Source: Streptomyces sp. CB01881
GTDB lineage: Bacteria > Actinomycetota > Actinomycetes > Streptomycetales > Streptomycetaceae
Direction: 5' to 3'
NCBI RefSeq assembly: GCF_002953255.1
Contig: NZ_CP026498.1
Span: 671,130-735,129, forward strand
DNA: 64,000 nucleotides
Positions 9,465-17,534 of this stretch are shown here, one piece after another. Both the position numbers and the translations under genes were made by a program. Numbering within the stretch: position 1 is the first letter of the stretch; the number at the start of each line of letters is the position of its first letter. Under the pieces are notes generated by a model, which saw only the letters and a list, made by a program, of their open reading frames with translations, searched no databases and was not told the DNA's origin.

Positions 9465-9906
9465 GTGGCAGGTCGAGGTGAGGTGACGGACGCGGCGCGG
9501 GAGCGGATTGAGCCCCTGTTGCCACAGGTGGATGGGTGTGGCCGTCCGTGGCGTGACCACCGGCAGGTGGTCAACGGGGTGCTGCGGCGGCTGCGGACGG
9601 GGGCTCCGTGGCGCGACCTCCCTGAGCGGTACGGGCCGTGGCAGACCGTCGACGAGCGGTTCGCCCGCCCGCTGGGAGGCGGACGGCACCTGGGTGAGGC
9701 TGCCGGAGCCCGCCCGGGTCCGCGACGACACCGTGGGCCGGGTGGACTGGACCGTCGCCGTCGACTCCACGATCGATCGCGCCCACTGGCACGCCGCCGG
9801 CGCCCGAAAAAGGTGCCCCTACTGCCGAGGAGCCGGCGTCCCGACCACGGCGCAGCGCCCGCGCTCCGCCCCCGCCCCCTCCCCCGGCGGCGGACGTGCC
9901 CCGTGA
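9465..9906 (+). pseudogene. IS5-family (IS427-like) transposase, 5' fragment with frameshift
   Basis: Starting at a GTG (9465), the reading matches the N-terminal ORF of IS5/IS427-type transposases: IEPLLPQVDG, GRPWRDHRQVVNGVLRRLRT and GAPWRDLPERYGPWQTVDERF. At about 9664 a 4-nt CCCG duplication breaks the frame; the remainder (WEADGTWVRLPEPARVRDDT, then VDWTVAVDSTIDRAHWHAAGARK) continues in the +1 frame. After GARK similarity ends and no second ORF with the rest of the DDE domain follows. The element is therefore dead twice over, by frameshift and by truncation. No terminal inverted repeats were identified. Confidence 0.8.
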
Positions 9907-9990
9907 CATCGCCCGCCCCAGGCCCCCGCTGACCAGTCATATGATGTCCGCGACCAGGGCCGATCACGGCCCGTGCAGGCTGGGGGGATC

Positions 9991-11286
9991 ATGTTCGGCA
10001 TCATCAGGCCGTGTCGGCACCGGCTGTCCGAGCGGTTGCAGGCGTCGTGGATGGCGCACCTGTGCGGGCTCTGCCTCGCTCTTCGGGACGACCACGGCCA
10101 GCTGGCCCGGACCGCGACCAACTACGACGGTCTGATCATCTCGGTGCTGGTCGAGGCACAGAGCGCGAAGGACGACACCTCCGGCCGCCGCACCGCCGGG
10201 CCCTGCCCGCTGCGGGGGATGCGGACCGCCTCGGTCGCCAAGGGCGAGGGGGCGCGGCTGGCGGCGGCCGTCTCACTGACGCTCGCCTCGGTGAAGATCC
10301 GCGACCACGTCGAGGACGGGGACGGCGTGTTCGCGCGCCGGCCGGTCGCGGCCGGGGCGCGCGCCGTGACCAGGCTCTGGGACCGCAGGAGCGCGGGCAG
10401 CGCCTCGGTGGTCGGCTTCGACACCGCCGTGCTGCTCGACGCCGCCGCCCGTCAGGGCGAGTTGGAGCGCGGGCTGGAACCGGGCGGCTCCGTGCTGCTG
10501 GTCACCGAGCCCACCGAGAGCGCCACGTCGGCCGCCTTCGCGCACACCGCCGCACTGTCCGGACGGCCCGGCAACGCGGCGCCACTGGCCGAGGCGGGGC
10601 GGCTGTTCGGCCGGCTCGCCCACCTGCTGGACGCCGCCGAGGACCAGGCCGAGGACGCCGCCGCCGGCGCCTGGAACCCGCTCACCGCGACCGGCACCGA
10701 CCGGGCCGAGGCAGAACGCCTCTGCCGGGACGCCGTCCACGGCATCCGGCTCGCCCTGCGCGAGGTCGAGCTGACCGACCGGGCGCTGGTCCACGTCCTG
10801 CTCGCGCACGAGACCGAGCGCGCGGTCGAGCGCGTCTTCGGCCCGGCCGCGCACACCGCCACCTGCAAGACCCGGACGGCGCCCGACGGGGACACCGCCA
10901 CCGCCCCGGCCGGCTCCAACCCCTACCAGTCGCCGCCCCGGCACGACCCGAACCAGGCGCCGCCGGCCGGTCCGGGCGCACCTGTCCCGCCGTGGGTGCC
11001 GCAGGGGCCGGGCTTCTCCCCGCCCGGCACCCCGCCCCCGCACCGCCGCAACCTGCTGGCCGGCTGCGCGGTCTGGGCACTGATGGCCTGCTCGTGCCAG
11101 CTGATGTGCTGCGACCACAACGACCCGTTCTCGCGCGAGCACCGGCCCGGCTGGTGCGCCCGGCAGAACTGCGACTGCGGCTGCGGGGACTGCTTCCAGT
11201 GCTGCCAGTGCTGCGGGGACGACGGCTGCTGCGACGGCTGTGACTGCGGCTGCGACGGATGCGACTGCGGCGGCTGCAACTGCTGA
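9991..11286 (+). CDS. DUF5685 family protein with cysteine-rich C-terminal tail
   Basis: A 431-residue protein. Residues 1-290 match the actinobacterial DUF5685 family (MFGIIRPCRHRLSERLQASW, then HLCGLCLALRDDHGQ near residue 25). A Pro-rich linker follows (about 310-350), then a short hydrophobic stretch (LLAGCAVWALMACSCQLMCC) and a tail of about 50 residues built of C-D-C-G-C runs, with about 23 cysteines in the last 75 residues. The family function is unknown; the tail suggests metal binding. The ATG is preceded by GGGGGGATC. It is monocistronic and ends at a hairpin (11420-11456). Confidence 0.85.
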   Translation: MFGIIRPCRHRLSERLQASWMAHLCGLCLALRDDHGQLARTATNYDGLIISVLVEAQSAKDDTSGRRTAGPCPLRGMRTASVAKGEGARLAAAVSLTLASVKIRDHVEDGDGVFARRPVAAGARAVTRLWDRRSAGSASVVGFDTAVLLDAAARQGELERGLEPGGSVLLVTEPTESATSAAFAHTAALSGRPGNAAPLAEAGRLFGRLAHLLDAAEDQAEDAAAGAWNPLTATGTDRAEAERLCRDAVHGIRLALREVELTDRALVHVLLAHETERAVERVFGPAAHTATCKTRTAPDGDTATAPAGSNPYQSPPRHDPNQAPPAGPGAPVPPWVPQGPGFSPPGTPPPHRRNLLAGCAVWALMACSCQLMCCDHNDPFSREHRPGWCARQNCDCGCGDCFQCCQCCGDDGCCDGCDCGCDGCDCGGCNC

Positions 11287-11419
11287 ACCCCGGCCTGCGG
11301 GCGCACCGGCGCGCATTCCCGGAACCACCCCCGGGAACACCCTGGGTTTCAAGGGAAACTGACACGACCACAGGTGGAGGCGGGCCCGTCCGAGTGGCGA
11401 GCCCGCCCGCGTGGCGGCT

Positions 11420-11456
11420 CCTGCCTGCGGTGGACGACGGTTCCACCACAGGCAGG
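11420..11456 (+). terminator. Probable hairpin terminator
   Basis: A 14-bp inverted repeat (11420-11433 with 11443-11456, one mismatch, 9-nt loop) in the 206-bp gap after the DUF5685 gene and 36 nt before the esterase start. It is consistent with ending DUF5685 transcription, though it could also lie in the esterase leader. Confidence 0.45.
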
Positions 11457-11492
11457 ACGCGGAGCCGGGCGCATGCGATCTAACGTGGCGTC

Positions 11493-12740
11493 ATGTCGAG
11501 AACTCCCCGGCACCACACCGCCGTCACCCGTGTCGTCACCGGTGTCGCCAGCCGTTCCGCACCGCTGACCGTCTTGTTCGCGCTGCTCTGCCTCGTGGCG
11601 CCGCAAGCCGCCGTGGCCACCCCCGGCCCGGCCACCGCCGGCCTCTCCCCTCCCCAGGTCGCAGAGGCGCCACAGGTGCCGACGCCCACCGTCCGGCGGC
11701 CGGTCGGCACCGCCTCGCTGCACTTGGTGGACGCGGGCCGGCGTGATCCGTGGCGGGCCGACGCCGCCACCCGCGAGCTAATGGCGACGCTCTGGTACCC
11801 GGCGCTGTCCGGGCGCGGCGAGCGGGCCCCGTACATGTCGGCGGAGCTGTCCACCGTGCTGTTCGGCGGCCCGGAGCCGAGCCGGGTGCGCACGGGTTCG
11901 CTGGTCGGCGTGCCCCCGGTACCCGGGCCCCACCCGCTGATCGTGCTCTCACCCGGCTTCGGCTTGAGCCGCACCTCGCTCACCGCCCTCGCCGAGGACC
12001 TCGCCGCCCGTGGCTACGCGGTGGCGGCGCTCGACCACACCTACGAGACGGCGGTGCAGTTCCCGGACGGCCGGGTGGAGCGCTGCCTGATCTGCGACCG
12101 GGTGGACGACCGGCGGGCGGCGGAGGTCACCCTCAGCCGGGCGAAGGACATCCGGTTCCTGATCGACCGGTTGACCGCCGGGCCTGGCGCCGGGCCTGGC
12201 GCGGAACCTGGCGCCGGGCCGGTCCGCGGGTTCCGGATCGACCGGTCCCGGATCGGCGTGGCCGGGCATTCGCTCGGCGGGGCGAGCGCGATCGAGGCGA
12301 TGCACGAGGACGGGCGGATCCGTGCCGCCGCCAACCTCGACGGCGACTTCTTCGTCCCGCCGCCCGACGACGGCCTCGCCCGCCCGGTGCTGCTGCTCGG
12401 CGCCCAGCGCGGTGGCGACTCCCCGTCCACGGCCGACTGGGAGCGGACGTGGAAGCACCTGACCGGCTGGAAGCGCTGGCTCGACCTCCCCGAGGGCGGC
12501 CACATGACCTTCTGCGACCTGCACTGGCTGGTGGACGCGTTCGGGGTCCGCGACCAGGTGCCGCCGGACGTCGCGCGGGAACAGTACGGCACCATCAAGG
12601 GCGCGCGCGGGCTCGTCGCCACCCGGGCCTACCTCGGGGCGTTCTTCGACCGGCACCTGCTCGGCCGCCCGGGCCAGCTGCTGGACCGCCCGTCTGCGGC
12701 CTACCCGGAGGTGAGCCTCGTCAACTTAACCCGGCCCTGA
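11493..12740 (+). CDS. Secreted alpha/beta hydrolase, PAF-acetylhydrolase-like; C-terminus provided by a TnpB element
   Basis: A 415-residue protein with an N-terminal signal peptide (Arg/His-rich n-region, hydrophobic about residues 25-42, likely cleavage after AVA) and a platelet-activating-factor acetylhydrolase/dienelactone hydrolase fold. Visible are LMATLWYPA, PLIVLSPGFGLSRTSLTALA, nucleophile elbow GHSLGGASA (Ser about 260), NLDGDFF and catalytic-His region GGHMTFCD (about 336). It probably hydrolyses short-chain esters outside the cell. The last four codons (LTRP) and the TGA lie inside the right-end hairpin of the adjacent tnpB element, so the natural C-terminus was probably replaced. 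A GPGAGPGAEPGAGP insertion sits near residue 230. Confidence 0.8.
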   Translation: MSRTPRHHTAVTRVVTGVASRSAPLTVLFALLCLVAPQAAVATPGPATAGLSPPQVAEAPQVPTPTVRRPVGTASLHLVDAGRRDPWRADAATRELMATLWYPALSGRGERAPYMSAELSTVLFGGPEPSRVRTGSLVGVPPVPGPHPLIVLSPGFGLSRTSLTALAEDLAARGYAVAALDHTYETAVQFPDGRVERCLICDRVDDRRAAEVTLSRAKDIRFLIDRLTAGPGAGPGAEPGAGPVRGFRIDRSRIGVAGHSLGGASAIEAMHEDGRIRAAANLDGDFFVPPPDDGLARPVLLLGAQRGGDSPSTADWERTWKHLTGWKRWLDLPEGGHMTFCDLHWLVDAFGVRDQVPPDVAREQYGTIKGARGLVATRAYLGAFFDRHLLGRPGQLLDRPSAAYPEVSLVNLTRP

Positions 12741-12801
12741 AGGACCGGGCTTGTGGGTAGGGCGCGGCTGGCTGTCGCGTGGCCTCCCACGTCTGAGCCA
12801 C
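12720..12801 (-). repeat. Right end of the TnpB (IS200/IS605-like) element
   Basis: On the minus strand, downstream of the tnpB stop, come about 50 nt and then a hairpin (12730-12737 with 12742-12749) followed by TTAAGTTGAC. This layout, with stem-loop then a short conserved tail, is what IS200/IS605 right ends look like. The 3' part of tnpB and this end would also encode the omega RNA (scaffold plus guide) used by TnpB. The exact boundary is inferred. Confidence 0.55.
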
Positions 12802-13962
12802 CTATCGGGTGGCTGGGACGCGTGACTCACGCCCCGCGGTCCACACGGCTTCGCCCTTGCGTGCGATGTTGTGGGACGCGTTGTGGTCCGCGTGCAGCAT
12901 GACGCCGCAGGCGCGGCATGCGAACGTGGCCTGGTCTGCACGGTTCTTCCGGTCGATGTGGTGGCATGCGGAGCATTCCTGGCTGGTGTACGCCGGGTCG
13001 ACGTACACCAGCGGGACCCCGGCCCGTTTCGCCTTGTACTCCACGAAGGCGGCGAGCTGGTGGAAGCTCCACGAGTGCAGTTGTTGCCGCTGGTCCTTGC
13101 GGAGCCGTACCCGGCCGCGGATGCCCGTGAGGTCTTCCAGGGCGATCCCCGCGCCGGTGCGTTCAGCGGTGGTGACGATGGTCTTGGAGACGATGTGGTT
13201 GACGTTGGCGGTGTGCCGGGCCTCCTTGCGGGAGCGCTTCTTCAGCAGACGCTTCGCGGACCTGGTGCCCTTGGCCTGGAGTTTGCGTCGTAGGTCGCGC
13301 TGTCGTCTGCGGTGCCGGTTCAGGCCGCGCCCGGCGGCCCGGTAGCCGGTCGAGGTGGTGGCGATGTTGGCGATGCCGAGGTCCACCCCGATGAAGGAGG
13401 CCGGGTCCTCGTCGACCGGTTTCCCGGGAACGTCGCAGGTGGCGATCAGGTAGAACACGCCGTCGCGTTCGATCAGGTCGGACTCGCCCCGGCGGTGGTC
13501 GCGCAGCATCGTGAGCGCGTCCGCCGAGCACGCGAAGCGCACGTTCTTCAGCCGGCCGCCGGTGGTCCAGATGCTGACGGTCTGCCGGTCCGGCTGCCAG
13601 GACAGGCAGCGGTCGTCGTACGGCTGCGCGGCCTGCGCCCGGAATGTGACCGGTTTGGACTCCGCCCTGCGGCGGCGCCCGGATCCGGGCCTGCCGAGGT
13701 TCCCGGCGCGGATGTTCGCCTTCAACGCGGTGTAGGCGTCGCGGACCTTCTTGATGGTCTGCTGGGCGGCCTGGGCTCCCAGTCCGCGCGCTTTCAACTC
13801 GGCGTAGGTGTGCTTGCGCAGCTCGTACTCGCGTGGGACTCCGCGTTCGAACGCCACGGCGGACACCCAGTTCGCCGCCTCGTTGACCGTGCGCAGGGTG
13901 GAGCGCAAGGCGGACGCCGCGTCGGCGTCCGGCAGCAGCTTGAGCTGCACCACGAGCTTCAC
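12802..13962 (-). CDS. tnpB: RNA-guided endonuclease TnpB (IS200/IS605-type accessory protein)
   Basis: A 386-residue TnpB with the split RuvC-like site intact: Asp in GVDLGIAN (about residue 194), Glu in IALEDLTGIRG (about 277) and Asp in HADHNASHNIA (about 358). The four-cysteine zinc finger (CSACHH ... CRACG, about 325-350) lies before the last motif, and the usual N-terminal helical domain is present (LKLLPDADAASALRSTLRTV). TnpB uses an omega RNA from the element's right end to cut matching DNA and favour element retention. The GTG at 13962 matches the usual VKLVVQ start; an ATG at 14025 in frame is possible. No tnpA or serine-recombinase partner lies beside it. Confidence 0.88.
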   Translation of the reverse strand: MKLVVQLKLLPDADAASALRSTLRTVNEAANWVSAVAFERGVPREYELRKHTYAELKARGLGAQAAQQTIKKVRDAYTALKANIRAGNLGRPGSGRRRRAESKPVTFRAQAAQPYDDRCLSWQPDRQTVSIWTTGGRLKNVRFACSADALTMLRDHRRGESDLIERDGVFYLIATCDVPGKPVDEDPASFIGVDLGIANIATTSTGYRAAGRGLNRHRRRQRDLRRKLQAKGTRSAKRLLKKRSRKEARHTANVNHIVSKTIVTTAERTGAGIALEDLTGIRGRVRLRKDQRQQLHSWSFHQLAAFVEYKAKRAGVPLVYVDPAYTSQECSACHHIDRKNRADQATFACRACGVMLHADHNASHNIARKGEAVWTAGRESRVPATR

Positions 13963-14273
13963 GGCGGGAACCGTAACAGCCGCCTCTGACACGCGGCCCT
14001 CCAGCTTTCCGCAGTGCTGCTGCAACGCTCCGCGTCGCTGGGTTCGGGATGCGATTCCTCCCAGCCGTGAACGGCCGGGGTCCCTCGCACGACCACGCTG
14101 AAGTAGCCGACGCCGTCGTCCGGCTCGGCCCGGTACGGCCCCGGACCGGACGAAACCTCACCGCCGCCGACCCACGCCCCCGGCTCCGGCGCCGCCGGGC
14201 CGCGCTCCCACAACGGCAGCACCTCGACCCGCCGCCCCGCACCGGCGGCTCTCGCCGGTTCGTCCTCAGGCAT
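13959..14273 (-). CDS. Hypothetical small protein, possibly truncated by the TnpB element
   Basis: A 104-residue frame starting at an ATG that overlaps the end of the upstream 51-codon gene. Its first 75 residues have coding-like composition (VEVLPLWERGP, EPGAWVGGGEVSSGPGPYRA, GVGYFSVVVRGTPAVHGWEE), whereas the last 30 (ERCSSTAESWRAACQRRLLR) look like random sequence from the left end of the tnpB element. I do not recognise the family. It is likely the front part of a gene cut by insertion; the natural end is not visible. Confidence 0.45.
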   Translation of the reverse strand: MPEDEPARAAGAGRRVEVLPLWERGPAAPEPGAWVGGGEVSSGPGPYRAEPDDGVGYFSVVVRGTPAVHGWEESHPEPSDAERCSSTAESWRAACQRRLLRFPP

Positions 14274-14421
14274 CGGAGCCCGTCTCCGCCGCCCGCCGGT
14301 CGGCGACCAGCGAGCTCTCCAGACGGGCCAGCAACACCCGGAACCGCTCCGTGTCCTGCTCCGTCATCCGCCCCTCGGGCAGCACCCGTACGCCCCGCGT
14401 CTCGGTCGTTCCCTCGTTCAT
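14266..14421 (-). CDS. Small hypothetical protein (51 aa)
   Basis: A short gene with an ATG at 14421 and GGGGGC directly upstream. The product is acidic-basic mixed and mainly helical (MTEQDTERFRVLLARLESSL in the middle). Its TGA overlaps the ATG region of the next gene (14273), a typical coupled arrangement, so both were probably co-expressed. No domain is recognised. Its reality is supported by codon bias and by the overlap, not by homology. Confidence 0.45.
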   Translation of the reverse strand: MNEGTTETRGVRVLPEGRMTEQDTERFRVLLARLESSLVADRRAAETGSDA

Positions 14422-14784
14422 GCCCCCGACGTTAGGCCCTGCCGATCAACGCCCGATAAACAACCTCCCCGCCGCCCCGCCCCCACCCCGCCCGAGCCTT
14501 CGTCACCGAGGAGCCGCAGGTCACGCGATACCGGTAGGCCGGACGCGCGGCTGAACAATCGGTTGACCAAAGCCGTCTTCCCCATGGCAAGCCCCGGGAG
14601 TCGACGCGGTCTGGCCGTGACACCGGCCGTGGCTCCTCGTGTCCCACGGCCTGGCCGGTGGCTGGTGGGTGACCACGGTGGTCGTCGTCGCCCGCCTCCG
14701 TGGAGGGGCTGGTCGTCGCCCCTCCCCCGCCGACGCCGGGACGCCTACTTCGGGACGTCCTCCCGCCGGCTTCCGCGGAAGGCC
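14422..14784. other. Intergenic region without recognised gene
   Basis: 363 bp between the 51-codon gene and the PPOX-type oxidoreductase stop. Several frames are open only because of GC content; none shows a domain or good start. It contains short GC-rich palindromes (for example around 14680-14740) that might end transcription from the right. Nothing further can be supported. Confidence 0.5.
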
Positions 14785-15186
14785 TCAGGCCCGGCCCAGC
14801 ACCCGGTCGACCGTGATCTCGATGACCACCCGGTCCGGGTTCACCCGCGGTTCGCGGTAGCGCTCGGTGTAGCGCCGGACGGCCTCGGCCACCGCCTCCG
14901 GCTCGTCCCGCACGACGGCGACGCCCTCCAGCGTCGACCAGCGGGCGCGGTCCACCTGGCAGACCGCCACCCGCATGCCGGCCGGTCCGGCCGCCAGGAC
15001 GTTGCGCACCTTGCGGCTGGTCCTGCTGCTGATCACGCGTGCGGTCCCGGTCTCCGGCTGGTACGTCACCCCGACCGGCACCACGTGCGGTGAGCCGTCC
15101 GGCCGCTGCGTGGTCAGCGTGGAGATGTGCCGCTCCTGCCAGAAGGCTAGGAACGCGTCGTCGAGTTCGCGCGGATCATGGGCCAT
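14785..15186 (-). CDS. PPOX-class (pyridoxamine 5'-phosphate oxidase-like) F420-dependent oxidoreductase
   Basis: A 133-residue split-barrel flavin/F420-binding protein: FLAFWQERHISTLTTQRPDG, SPHVVPVGVTYQPETGTARV, SRKVRNVLA and AVCQVDRARWSTLEGVAVVR, the standard PPOX F420 subfamily layout. Members reduce quinones, biliverdin or other electrophiles with reduced F420. The ATG at 15186 fits the family N-terminus (MAHDPRELDDAFLAFW). It lies 68 nt downstream of the metallohydrolase gene on the same strand, so it may be a third gene of the mycothiol-linked operon. Confidence 0.85.
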   Translation of the reverse strand: MAHDPRELDDAFLAFWQERHISTLTTQRPDGSPHVVPVGVTYQPETGTARVISSRTSRKVRNVLAAGPAGMRVAVCQVDRARWSTLEGVAVVRDEPEAVAEAVRRYTERYREPRVNPDRVVIEITVDRVLGRA

Positions 15187-15254
15187 GCCCGCGATCGTAC
15201 GACGCCCGGCCCGGTGCGCGGGCACCGGGCCGGGCGTCCGCCGGCGTCACGGCG

Positions 15255-15896
15255 TCAGTGGCCGCGCGCGATCCACTCGGGCAGTGCGGGGGCCTCGGCA
15301 CCGATGGTGGTCGGGTCGCCGTGCCCGGTGCGGACCGTCGTCTCCGGCGGGAGGGAGAGCAGCCGGTCCCGGATCGAGTCGATGATCGTCGGGAAGTGCG
15401 AGAACGACCGGCCGGTGGCGCCGGGGCCGCCCTGGAACAGGGTGTCGCCGGTGAAGACCGTCCCGAGGTCGGGCGCATGGAGGCAGACCGCGCCCGGCGC
15501 GTGGCCGGGGGTGTGCAGCACGGTCAGCGCGGTGCCCGCCACCTCGATCCGCTCGCCGTCGGCGAGTTCGCCGTCCGGCAGCCGGTCGGGGTGGGTGAGC
15601 TTCCACAGCGGAAGGTCGTCCGGGTGCAGCAGGATCGGCGCACCGGTGCGGGCCGCGAGCGCCGGGGCCGCGTCGATGTGGTCGTTGTGCGCGTGGGTGC
15701 AGACGATCGCCACCAGCCGGCGCCCGCCGAGCGCCGCCTCGATGGCCGCGGCGTCGTGGGCCGCGTCGATCACCACGGCCTCGGTGTCGTCGCCGACGAT
15801 CCAGACGTTGTTCTCCACCTCCCAGCTGCCGCCGTCGAGGTCGAAGGTTCCGGCGGTGACCAGCCGGTCGATCCGGGCGGTGCCTCCCGTGCTCAC
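15255..15896 (-). CDS. MBL-fold metallohydrolase, probable partner of the mycothiol aldehyde dehydrogenase
   Basis: A 213-residue glyoxalase II-like protein with the dinuclear zinc motif THAHNDH (residues 67-73), [30 protein letters not shown] and a final TGHGD. It overlaps the dehydrogenase gene by 4 nt (ATGA), a conserved actinobacterial pairing. The dehydrogenase converts S-hydroxymethyl-mycothiol to S-formyl-mycothiol, and this enzyme plausibly hydrolyses the thioester to release formate and mycothiol. That role is inferred from fold and context; the length is normal for the group. Confidence 0.85.
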   Translation of the reverse strand: MSTGGTARIDRLVTAGTFDLDGGSWEVENNVWIVGDDTEAVVIDAAHDAAAIEAALGGRRLVAIVCTHAHNDHIDAAPALAARTGAPILLHPDDLPLWKLTHPDRLPDGELADGERIEVAGTALTVLHTPGHAPGAVCLHAPDLGTVFTGDTLFQGGPGATGRSFSHFPTIIDSIRDRLLSLPPETTVRTGHGDPTTIGAEAPALPEWIARGH

Positions 15897-16978
15897 AGGA
15901 CCACCACCGAGCGCAGCACGTCACCCTCGTGCATGCGCGTGAACGCCTGCTCCACGGCGTCGAGCTCGATGGTCTCGGTGACGAAGGCACCGAGGTCCAG
16001 GCGGCCCTGGAGGTAGAGGTCGATCAGCATCGGGAAGTCCCGCGAGGGCAGGCAGTCGCCGTACCAGGAGGACTTCAGCGCGCCGCCGCGGCCGAACACG
16101 TCGAGCAGCGGCAGCTCCAGCTTCATCTCCGGCGTCGGCACGCCGACCAGGACGACGGTACCGGCCAGGTCGCGGGCGTAGAAGGCCTGCTGGTAGGTCT
16201 CCGGGCGGCCGACCGCCTCCACGACCACGTCCGCGCCGTTGCCGTCGGTCAGCTCGCGGATCGCCTCGACCGGGTCGGTGGTGCGGGAGTTGACGGTGTG
16301 CGTGGCGCCGAGCTTCTGCGCGGTGGCGAGCTTGCGGTCGTCGATGTCCACCGCGATGATCTTCGCAGCACCGGCCAGCCTGGAGCCGAGCACCGCCGCG
16401 CCGCCGACACCGCCACAGCCGATCACCGCGACCGAGTCCCCGCGGCCGACGTTGCCGGTGTTGATCGCGGCGCCGATGCCCGCCATCACACCGCAGCCCA
16501 GCAGGCCCGCGACGGCCGGCTCGGCCGCCGGGTCGACCTTGGTGCACTGGCCGGCCGCGACCAGGGTCTTCTCCGCGAACGCACCGATCCCCAGCGCCGG
16601 GGACAGCTCGGTGCCGTCCAGCAGGGTCATCTTCTGCTTGGCGTTGTGGGTGTTGAAACAGTACTGCGGGCGCCCGCGCTTGCAGGAGCGGCACTGGCCG
16701 CAGACCGCACGCCAGTTGAGGACCACGAAGTCACCGGGCTCGACCTCGGTGACACCGGCGCCGACCGACTCCACGATGCCCGCGGCCTCGTGGCCGAGCA
16801 GGAACGGGAACTCGTCGTTGATGCCGCCCTCACGGTAGTGGAGGTCGGTGTGGCAGACGCCGCAGGCCTGGATCCGGACCACCGCCTCGCCCGGCCCGGG
16901 GTCGGGCACGACGATCGTCGTCACCTCCACGGGCGCACCCTTGGCACGCGCGATGACTGCCTTGACCTGCTGGGCCAT
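15893..16978 (-). CDS. S-(hydroxymethyl)mycothiol dehydrogenase (mycothiol-dependent formaldehyde dehydrogenase)
   Basis: A 361-residue zinc-dependent class III alcohol dehydrogenase homologue: catalytic zinc ligands in CGVCHTD (Cys39/Cys42) and GHEAAG (His63), the structural zinc cluster [15 protein letters not shown] (about 93-107), and the NAD-binding [10 protein letters not shown] (about 190). Best described as the actinobacterial enzyme that oxidises the spontaneous adduct of formaldehyde and mycothiol using NAD. The ATG at 16978 has GGAGGTGG upstream. It heads an operon with the MBL hydrolase (4-nt overlap). Promoter and regulator are not identified in the 550-bp divergent gap. Confidence 0.92.
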   Translation of the reverse strand: MAQQVKAVIARAKGAPVEVTTIVVPDPGPGEAVVRIQACGVCHTDLHYREGGINDEFPFLLGHEAAGIVESVGAGVTEVEPGDFVVLNWRAVCGQCRSCKRGRPQYCFNTHNAKQKMTLLDGTELSPALGIGAFAEKTLVAAGQCTKVDPAAEPAVAGLLGCGVMAGIGAAINTGNVGRGDSVAVIGCGGVGGAAVLGSRLAGAAKIIAVDIDDRKLATAQKLGATHTVNSRTTDPVEAIRELTDGNGADVVVEAVGRPETYQQAFYARDLAGTVVLVGVPTPEMKLELPLLDVFGRGGALKSSWYGDCLPSRDFPMLIDLYLQGRLDLGAFVTETIELDAVEQAFTRMHEGDVLRSVVVL

Positions 16979-17534
16979 CCGATTCCACCTCCGTCGGCCG
17001 ATGCGGCTCTGCACCGGCGGGACCTGCTCAAACGACTTGCCCACGAAGCGTATCGTCCGCGCCGGTCCACGCCCGGCGAACAGCCTCGGTGATCCGGCTC
17101 ACCCTCTCCGGCCCCCCTCTCCGGCTCCCCTGTCCGGCCCTTTGGCCAGCCCCTTCTCCGACCTCGCCTCAGGCCCCTTGCCCGGCCCCGTTCTCCGGCC
17201 CTGCCGCAGGCTCACCTCAGTACCGGCCCTCGGCCGCCGCCCCGGGCAGGCCGGCCCGCCCAGGCCCGCACGGCGCGTCGGCCGGCCGAGGGCGTGCAGC
17301 GAACGCCAAGTGCCCGTCACCGTCCACTCACCCACCCGGCGTTGGCTGGAATCGTTGCTGACTGTGGCACGCCGCCCACGTACGGTCGTACCGAACCCGA
17401 CCCGTCCGACCCACCCGTCCCGTCGGCTCCGCCCCCGCCCGCCCGGAGCACCCACCCGAACCGTCGCGCCTCCCCGGATCCGCCCCCCGCCGGGCCGCCC
17501 CGAGCAGCCCACCGCCCTGGAGTCTGGAGTACGG
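16979..17534. other. Long divergent intergenic region
   Basis: 556 bp between the divergent mycothiol dehydrogenase and P450 genes. The part near 17095-17240 is a low-complexity run rich in CCGGCCC/CTC words. The part near 17335-17400 is less GC-rich and is the most promoter-like stretch for the P450, but no clear -35/-10 pair was found. No small gene is supported. Confidence 0.5.
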
